From positions 1 to 10,762 of the forward strand of contig JALTMC010000784.1 of the NCBI GenBank assembly GCA_027005175.1: a DNA stretch of 10,762 nucleotides. The letters run 5' to 3'. The DNA comes from Myxococcales bacterium. GTDB lineage: Bacteria > Myxococcota_C > UBA6777. A program made the translations under genes and the position numbers. A model generated the notes under the pieces. That model made no database searches. It worked only from the letters and a program-made list of their open reading frames with translations, and had not been told where the DNA came from. Of the stretch, positions 5,801 through 10,762 are shown one piece after another (position 1 is the first letter of the stretch; every line of letters begins with the position of its first letter).

Positions 5801-7626
5801 GCGACTGGGCTATTTATGGTGTTACAGAAGATGATTTATTGTTCTTAGAGCAGCGAGGAAAGTCACGCGCTCAAGTATGGGCTGAGCTTCGAGCGATGGG
5901 AGGAGAAAGAGCGACACCGATCATTCTCGACTCTGCACGTTTTGACAATGGGTATATGTATCCGCTGCACCTTTCGGAGGTCCGAGAGTTGCTCGACTCT
6001 TGGCCCACAATCATAGAAGAGCGTCGCATGGCTTTCTTTGTACCCGCAGCCGGAGCTGCGTCTCGTCAGTTTGAGATGTTAAAAACAATACTCCACCACC
6101 CTTTCTTTTCGCAACAAGAAACGCCGCAACAGATGGTCGAATCTGCCGTTCGGCATCTCAACGAACTTAGCCAAAAAAGCGAATTATCCGGCACTGAGAA
6201 AGCGACACAAAAGTCATTACAAGGTGTGGTCAAAAAGTTAATGCGCTTCTGGGAGGAAGGGATTGTCCAACGTAAGTTTGCTTTTGTTGATGCCCTTCAA
6301 GATCTCCTTGAGAAGCAAGGAGTTTCTTGGGAGGATGTGCTCACTTCTCAAGATATCAAAACGGTATGTCATTCTATATTAGACAAAGAGGCGGGCCTGG
6401 CTTGCTCATTCTTACCCAAAGCTTTGTTATTCTTTCATGCCTATCCCACTTCTCACGGTACAACAGAGGCCCGGCTTGCGATAGAAGAACATATCCGAGC
6501 TTTGGCACCGCTCTTTTCAGGCAGCGCATCGATCAAGTTGCACTTCGCAATCTCCGAAGAACACGAAGCCTACGTCAAGCAAGCACTGGTGGAGATCTTT
6601 GACAAACCGAATGTCAAAGAGTGGCTACAACAGTTTGGCTTCACACCCAAAGACGTAGAAGTAACTTGGAGCTTTCAGGGTGCCCATACCGACGCGGTCG
6701 CCCTCGATCTCAAGAGTGGTCAGCTCGCCCGAATGGCAGACAACACTCCCCTCACTCGAAAAGCAGGCCACGGTGCTCTTATTGAAAACTTGGCAAACCT
6801 CGACGCTGATGGCATCTGGGTTCAGAACATCGACAACATCCTCTACGACAATCCACCGATCAAACGCGCAGTCCTTCATACCAAAAAGATCATGGCTGCC
6901 TTGACTTTTAAACTTCAGGAGCAGATCCACAACTACATTCGACGACTCCACCAATGCCGCACCGCTGGGGAAATCGAACCATCCCTTCAGAAAGAGTTAC
7001 TTGAGTTCATCGAACAGCGACTGACCCTGAAAGTGGTCGATGATGTCTTTTCGTCCGACGATACTCTTCGTATCATTGAGACCTTTCTACACATCCTGGA
7101 TCGCCCTGTGATGGTGTCGGGCTATGTGCCTCTTAAGCCCGGACAAAAAGGAGGAGGTCCTTTTGTCCTAGAGATGGAGTTGGATGGTATTCGCGTCAGG
7201 AAAACAAATACTGTAGAAGGTGCCGAGTTTGAAGGAGGGCAAAACCACCCCATCTTCCAAAGCGGGATCTGCTTTAATCCGGTCAACTTCTTCCTCTCGA
7301 CACAACGGTTCGACGGCACCCACTTTGATCTTAGCCAATACACCGATCCATCACGCTTTTTTGTCTCCGAAAAGACAGACCCAAACGGCAACCCAATCAA
7401 AGCTTATGAAAGACCCGGTCTCTGGAATGGTGCCCTCGCACAAGTCTTACAAGTCTCGATTGGTAACCTAGCCTGCACCTTCGCTGCCGTAAAAGATACA
7501 TCAGGCCCCGAAAGCTTTCTCTCCCAACTACACCAACCCGGAACCCCACCCGTCATCACACCTCTCGACCGTGAACGAGGCATCGTTGACGAAGAACTCA
7601 CAACGTTTTTTCTGTCCCGATCCTAA
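5731..7626 (+). CDS. DUF4301 family protein, UDP-sugar-pyrophosphorylase-like
   Basis: The 631-residue protein has an N-terminal low-complexity tail of four SSNQ(D) repeats (residues 5-23), then a full DUF4301 domain from about 28 to the end. Characteristic phrases are FVPAAGAASRQF (103-114), LPKALLFFHAY (228-238), TEARLAIEEH (245-254), LHFAISEEHE (270-279), RKAGHGALIENLANLDADGI (343-362), QNIDNI (365-370), GGGPF (474-478), FNPVNFF (515-521) and PGLWNGA (562-568). The PAAGAASR loop and the GHGAL...NIDN pair resemble the glycine-rich and metal-site regions of nucleotidyltransferases such as UDP-glucose pyrophosphorylase, so an NTP-dependent sugar nucleotidyltransferase role is a reasonable inference, but no activity is established. 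The start at 5731 is the only suitable ATG before the domain. The upstream AGATGG is a weak Shine-Dalgarno. The gene is 106 bp after the protease and may share its transcript. Confidence 0.87.
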   Translation: MTRHSSNQDSSNQDSSNQDSSNQGDWAIYGVTEDDLLFLEQRGKSRAQVWAELRAMGGERATPIILDSARFDNGYMYPLHLSEVRELLDSWPTIIEERRMAFFVPAAGAASRQFEMLKTILHHPFFSQQETPQQMVESAVRHLNELSQKSELSGTEKATQKSLQGVVKKLMRFWEEGIVQRKFAFVDALQDLLEKQGVSWEDVLTSQDIKTVCHSILDKEAGLACSFLPKALLFFHAYPTSHGTTEARLAIEEHIRALAPLFSGSASIKLHFAISEEHEAYVKQALVEIFDKPNVKEWLQQFGFTPKDVEVTWSFQGAHTDAVALDLKSGQLARMADNTPLTRKAGHGALIENLANLDADGIWVQNIDNILYDNPPIKRAVLHTKKIMAALTFKLQEQIHNYIRRLHQCRTAGEIEPSLQKELLEFIEQRLTLKVVDDVFSSDDTLRIIETFLHILDRPVMVSGYVPLKPGQKGGGPFVLEMELDGIRVRKTNTVEGAEFEGGQNHPIFQSGICFNPVNFFLSTQRFDGTHFDLSQYTDPSRFFVSEKTDPNGNPIKAYERPGLWNGALAQVLQVSIGNLACTFAAVKDTSGPESFLSQLHQPGTPPVITPLDRERGIVDEELTTFFLSRS

Positions 7627-7718
7627 AGTCTTACCCTCATCTACGCCATAAGCTGCTATACGTGATACCCTCCAACGAAAAGCTCTCTGTTACACAATCA
7701 AAATTAGGCCTCAAATAA

Positions 7719-7739
7719 GGACCTCATTAAGTGAGGTTC
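7719..7739. terminator. Hairpin between convergent genes, possible bidirectional terminator
   Basis: Bases 7719-7726 (GGACCTCA) pair with 7732-7739 (TGAGGTTC), including one G-T pair, around a five-base loop TTAAG. The hairpin sits in the 122-bp gap between the stops of the convergent DUF4301 and methyltransferase genes, where a terminator is expected. No strong U-run follows on either strand, so it is either a weak intrinsic terminator or an mRNA-end stabilising hairpin. Confidence 0.4.
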
Positions 7740-7748
7740 ATGCTCCTA

Positions 7749-9326
7749 TCAAAAAAGTGAAAGCTGAGAGGGCTTCTGCACCATCCCATCCGGGAGCAAT
7801 TCTGCAAGACCACGTATGGAGGCGTTTGCAAGTTCTTTTGGCTCAAGTTTATGTAATCCTCCTCCATAGACTCTCCCTTCTCCAATAAGCGACTCTATCG
7901 GTATCTTGTTGAGCAAAATCCAAATGGACTCCAAGAGTTTAGGAGAAAGTTCGGCCTTCCCTTGAAGTTCGGGCTTCGGATACATCATCAGATAAACATT
8001 TGGAGCTATAGCCTTTGAACGGTTAAAAATAAATCGGAACGGACGCTCACTCTTGGCAGAGACACGCCCCATGTAAGTGCATAAAAGAGGAGCTGCTACT
8101 CTTTGCTCTTGACAATACCAAGGGGAGCGGTGGCTACATATATATCCCTTGTGGATGCCCTTCTCTTCTCCAGCTTGTAAAAATTTCCAAACCGATGGGT
8201 ATTTGGTCTGTATTTGCTTCTTGGACAAGCTGGATGAGAACACAAATAACTGTTTTTCCAGCAATGGAAAACCATTGCTGTCCCCCACAACCTCATTTTC
8301 ATCCAAGTATCGAGGACTCGGAAAGATTGGAAAAAAGAAATCCATCGACAGCTCTTGCTCTTCAATCTGCTCTTTTGTCATGATAAAAAAACCATTAGCT
8401 CCTGTAACAATTCCTCTTTTAATCTCAAAAAGTTCGGATAACTTAATACCTTCATCTTTAACTTTACTTACGCTGTGCGCCTGCAACAAAGATGTCCACT
8501 TTGCGTCAGGGGATAACTCCTCAACAGCAAAACTACGGGATTTTTGGGGAAAAAGAAGTGAGCCTCCAAAAGAGAACTCTACTGTATGGTTGGGCTCGGC
8601 TGACTCATTCTTGAACCATAAAATAACGGAAGAAACAAGAGCATCATCAAATTGCTGCTCCTGGGGATCAAAACGATGAACCTTCAGTAGTTTAACATTG
8701 TTGATTAAATACTGCTTGATCGCTTTTCCGTAATTCACGTCCATAAACTCACTGGGGATCAACCAGCAAGATAGCCCTTGCTGCCGCAACCAACGATGTG
8801 CAAGGAGAAGAAAATAGCAATAGAGACCACTGAGACCACTGACTGGCCTCCCAAGCACTCTTTCAACAAGTCCCTTCAGCCTAATTTTCTCTTCTTTGTC
8901 AAGATGGTGGTGTCGAACATAAGGAGGATTACTGACAACCAGATTGAACTTGGATTCTTCGCTGGAAGGAGGTTCTATCTTTGTGAAATCACCAATCGTC
9001 AACTCTAGAGGCAAGCCTTCCCACAACTCCCTAGCAGCATTAGCGTAATCTGGGTCAAGCTCGAACGCTGAAGCATACTCGATTCGAGTTGTGGGGAAAG
9101 TTGAAAGAAAAGATGTATAAAAGGAGCCTGTTCCGAAGGCAGGCTCAAGAAAACGGATTTGTTTTTCGGAGGAGAAGAGCGTTTGAGTGTACTCCATAAT
9201 CTCCTTCGACAAAAATTGCGGCGTTGCAAATTGACCAAGTTTGTTTCTTTCAGCCTGACTCTTTTTTGTGTCTAGAGTAGCTTGAAGAACTCGTCTTTTC
9301 TCTTCTATAGAATGGATTGAGTTCAC
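7749..9326 (-). CDS. Type II N6-adenine DNA methyltransferase (gamma type) of a XamI-like R-M system
   Basis: This 525-residue enzyme is predicted to transfer a methyl group from S-adenosylmethionine to adenine N6 in the target site, protecting host DNA from the neighbouring endonuclease. Motif X-like GQFATP (31-36) comes first, then the AdoMet-binding motif I EPAFGTGSF (61-69), then the catalytic motif IV SNPPYVRHH (132-140). The long C-terminal half would hold target recognition and ends with YGGGLHKLEPKELAN (487-501), common in this subgroup. The order X-I-IV-target domain defines the gamma class. The start is a GTG at 9326, supported by AGGAG at 9335-9339 with eight bases between. The gene follows the endonuclease on the same strand. 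It looks intact. The family's usual target is GTCGAC if it follows XamI; the true specificity here is unknown. Confidence 0.9.
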   Translation of the reverse strand: MNSIHSIEEKRRVLQATLDTKKSQAERNKLGQFATPQFLSKEIMEYTQTLFSSEKQIRFLEPAFGTGSFYTSFLSTFPTTRIEYASAFELDPDYANAARELWEGLPLELTIGDFTKIEPPSSEESKFNLVVSNPPYVRHHHLDKEEKIRLKGLVERVLGRPVSGLSGLYCYFLLLAHRWLRQQGLSCWLIPSEFMDVNYGKAIKQYLINNVKLLKVHRFDPQEQQFDDALVSSVILWFKNESAEPNHTVEFSFGGSLLFPQKSRSFAVEELSPDAKWTSLLQAHSVSKVKDEGIKLSELFEIKRGIVTGANGFFIMTKEQIEEQELSMDFFFPIFPSPRYLDENEVVGDSNGFPLLEKQLFVFSSSLSKKQIQTKYPSVWKFLQAGEEKGIHKGYICSHRSPWYCQEQRVAAPLLCTYMGRVSAKSERPFRFIFNRSKAIAPNVYLMMYPKPELQGKAELSPKLLESIWILLNKIPIESLIGEGRVYGGGLHKLEPKELANASIRGLAELLPDGMVQKPSQLSLF

Positions 9327-9334
9327 CCGTTCTT

Positions 9335-9339
9335 CTCCT
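9335..9339 (-). promoter_or_regulatory. Shine-Dalgarno that fixes the GTG start of the methyltransferase
   Basis: On the minus strand the 15-bp gap between the endonuclease stop and the methyltransferase GTG contains AAGGAGAAG, with AGGAG eight bases before the start. It is the best ribosome binding site in the window, which suggests efficient translation of the methyltransferase from the shared mRNA. Confidence 0.75.
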
Positions 9340-9341
9340 TC

Positions 9342-10295
9342 TTACAAGCCAAATTCTGCCAGATCATCTATCCGGTGCTCCCAAACCCAATCAATACCTT
9401 CGGCTGCTTCATATCCAAGGTAACCGCTATCAAAAAAACCACACAGAAATAAAAGAAACCGAACATTGTCCCCGTAGGTGCTTTTGAGTTGGGAAAACTT
9501 TGCAGCTTCTTCTTTTCGCCGCTTATTCGTGTTCGTAAAATCACCAGCAGACTTTGCTTCGATGAGAAGAGGAAAGTCTTCAGGCTTAGCATCGTGAGGA
9601 CAAACAACAGCATCCACTGGAATGTTCACGACCTTGGCTGGACTCAACTCTACTTGAACATTCAATCTGAAAGAGAAGGTCCCCGGCTTCCTATCATTCG
9701 TGCCCTCAGGGCTTTCAAGTAAAATGTAGCCTCGATCTTCTAACCAACTTTGAATGGAAGAGAGCTGCCTTCTTTCCTGGGCATTTCGAATGATAGGATC
9801 GGCAACAGCACTGCAGCGCCTATCTGCAATAACCGTTGCGGCTCGATAAATATCTTCTGAAGTAGGGGTTGTTGTTTTTTCCACCCATGAAAAGATCTCT
9901 GTATCCAAGAGCCGCTTGATGATACCACACATTTTTTTCAACTCTTCCGTTACTTGCTTCTTGTTCATTCTTGGAGATATTCTTTGCTCCAACTCCATGT
10001 TTTTTACGAGGCTAGAACTAACTCCGGCAAGACCCACAAGACGATCTCGAGCAAGCGGTGGGGCTGTTGCCATACGTAGAATAGGGAGGATTGATGGATT
10101 TTTCCGCAACCTGGACACCCAAATTTTAGTGAAGTTGTCTGTTGAATTCATGGCACTCACAACTTCCTCAATGGCATCCCCGCGCGCATCACGGAACGCC
10201 AGTGGTGCGAAATGAAGAAACCAATCATTGTAAAAATCGATGGATCTCGCGGTATCGGCTTTCCACCTGTGCGGTTTATTAGCATTAACAGGCAT
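9342..10295 (-). CDS. XamI family type II restriction endonuclease
   Basis: The 317-residue protein starts MPVNANKPHRWKADT and continues with FYNDWFLHFAP and LRMATAPPLARDRLVGLAG (72-90), phrases I associate with the XamI endonuclease family (an isoschizomer of SalI, GTCGAC). The likely nuclease core is D228 (in NIPVDAVV) and E246-A-K248 (in LLIEAKSAGDF), fitting a PD-(D/E)XK pattern of Asp, about 17 residues, then E-x-K. It should cut unmodified DNA as a cytoplasmic defence enzyme. The start ATG is preceded by AAGAGA (10302-10307) at about six bases. It is the upstream gene of the pair, 15 bp before its methyltransferase; no controller (C) gene is seen between or just upstream. All motifs are intact, so it is likely active. 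Specificity is inferred from family resemblance only. Confidence 0.85.
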   Translation of the reverse strand: MPVNANKPHRWKADTARSIDFYNDWFLHFAPLAFRDARGDAIEEVVSAMNSTDNFTKIWVSRLRKNPSILPILRMATAPPLARDRLVGLAGVSSSLVKNMELEQRISPRMNKKQVTEELKKMCGIIKRLLDTEIFSWVEKTTTPTSEDIYRAATVIADRRCSAVADPIIRNAQERRQLSSIQSWLEDRGYILLESPEGTNDRKPGTFSFRLNVQVELSPAKVVNIPVDAVVCPHDAKPEDFPLLIEAKSAGDFTNTNKRRKEEAAKFSQLKSTYGDNVRFLLFLCGFFDSGYLGYEAAEGIDWVWEHRIDDLAEFGL

Positions 10296-10346
10296 ATCAA
10301 ATCTCTTTGGTCTTGCTATCGTTCTTTAGGCAAAGAAACCAAATTC

Positions 10347-10422
10347 ATCATAGATGATTGTGCTGGTTCGATTTACTCCCGTAAGATCAAGCGTTCAAAC
10401 GCCTTATACTTGGGATTTCCCA
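10347..10422. promoter_or_regulatory. Cluster of three short palindromes before the endonuclease gene
   Basis: Three perfect inverted repeats with five-base arms and two-base centres occur within 76 bp: ATCAT-AG-ATGAT (10347-10358), GCGTT-CA-AACGC (10391-10402) and TGGGA-TT-TCCCA (10411-10422). The first overlaps a TATGAT -10-like box read toward the endonuclease. They are unlike one another, so they would not be repeated sites for one regulator. They may be chance. Confidence 0.2.
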
Positions 10423-10531
10423 GAAACCTTAACATCTCCCTTTGACGAGAGCAACAGTTTGTTCCCACCAACCCAGACTTGATTTGTAGTGGGATGGGGC
10501 AAGGAAGTAAAGCAAAACGTTGGAATGTTGG
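10373..10531 (-). pseudogene. Possible 3' remnant of an unknown gene
   Basis: A minus-strand frame of 52 codons runs from just after a TGA (10532-10534) to a TAA (10373-10375). It contains GLVGTNCCSR and ends MLRFLGNPKYKAFERLILRE, which has the composition of a real protein C-terminus. Its stop lies about 80 bp before the endonuclease ATG. Only a late ATG (10433-10435) is available inside it. Open fragments in other frames just upstream (for example one containing YRIHPSVGGERQFLSV) suggest a gene broken by frameshifts. I do not recognise the family; it could also be chance. Confidence 0.22.
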
Positions 10532-10762
10532 TCATAAGAAAGCGAAACCTCTACGAACACGTCACACTCAAAAATTGACGTTCTCCCCCTACAGATGGAT
10601 GGATTCGATAGGTTCGCAGGCTAAGAAACTGGAAGGCAGCCGATTTTACTCTGTGGCAGATACCACCTTTCTATCGAATCGAACAAATTCGGTGAGCATA
10701 TCCATGATGAAGCCAAACCACTGTCTCCAGCCCCATCGTCTCATATGTTTGTTCCGGATATG

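Larger units (their letters stand above)
10296..10762. other. 467-bp region with no confident gene, upstream of the R-M cassette
   Basis: No recognisable complete gene is found. On the minus strand a reading frame enters from outside the window and stops at 10646-10648 (38 codons from the edge, including MRRWGWRQWFGF). On the plus strand one frame has no stop from 10446 to the window end (105 codons) but gives no recognisable protein. Perfect short inverted repeats lie at 10347-10358, 10391-10402 and 10411-10422. A 10-bp inverted pair, GATTCGATAG at 10602-10611 and CTATCGAATC at 10671-10680, is separated by 59 bp. A possible -10 box, TATGAT (minus strand, 10347-10352), lies about 50 bp before the endonuclease start, with no good -35. 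Confidence 0.6.

Noticed and set aside
8149-8679. 176-codon plus-strand open frame opposite the methyltransferase
   Set aside because: It is antisense to a clearly conserved methyltransferase, has no ribosome binding site or recognisable domain, and shows low-complexity Ser/Thr-rich translation.
10365-10373. GGTTCGATT resembling a tRNA T-loop
   Set aside because: The flanking bases do not form a T-stem (GCTGG against TACTC), and no acceptor or anticodon stems can be drawn around it.
10296-10440. Controller-protein (C-box) operator for the R-M genes
   Set aside because: The palindromes present differ from one another and do not show the usual GACT/AGTC-type repeats, and no small helix-turn-helix gene is visible.
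10446-10762. 105-codon plus-strand open frame to the window end as a gene
   Set aside because: It has no upstream start with a ribosome binding site and no recognisable motif. It is open-ended, so it is kept only as an observation in the region entry.

Overview
The window reads as chromosomal DNA of a Gram-negative bacterium of moderate GC content (about half G+C by eye). A membrane-anchored seven-haem c-type cytochrome implies a periplasm and a cytochrome c maturation system. The protein families (multihaem cytochrome with DUF547, DEG9-like HtrA, DUF4301) would fit a deltaproteobacterial-type lineage such as Myxococcota, Desulfobacterota or Bdellovibrionota. That placement is an inference from family distribution, and no marker gene in the window confirms it.

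Left part, plus strand, 1-4102: a compact, probably co-transcribed block. It holds the 3' part of a DUF547 gene, a seven-CXXCH cytochrome starting one base after the DUF547 stop, a membrane-anchored protein with a predicted alpha/alpha-toroid (sugar-enzyme-like) domain, and a phytanoyl-CoA-dioxygenase-like Fe(II)/2-oxoglutarate oxygenase that overlaps the toroid gene. The shared pathway is unknown. Three of the four products look extracytoplasmic and redox- or envelope-related.

Middle, plus strand, 4103-7626: a trypsin-like protease with two PDZ-like regions, resembling plant DEG9 rather than classical periplasmic DegP and without a signal peptide, then a DUF4301 protein whose motifs resemble UDP-sugar pyrophosphorylases. 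The end of the protease gene, the spacer and the first codons of the DUF4301 gene form one tandem array of about 15-bp units. The array includes a duplicated copy of the DUF4301 translation start that is closed by an early stop. This is the most unusual structure in the window.

Right part, minus strand, 7749-10295: a two-gene type II restriction-modification cassette, with a XamI-like endonuclease upstream of a gamma-type N6-adenine DNA methyltransferase. It converges on the DUF4301 gene, with a hairpin between them. The endonuclease and methyltransferase genes are 15 bp apart, with a strong Shine-Dalgarno in that gap.

The last 467 bases (10296-10762) hold no confident gene. They contain short palindromes, a possible minus-strand gene remnant ending about 80 bp before the endonuclease start, and open frames running off the window edge.
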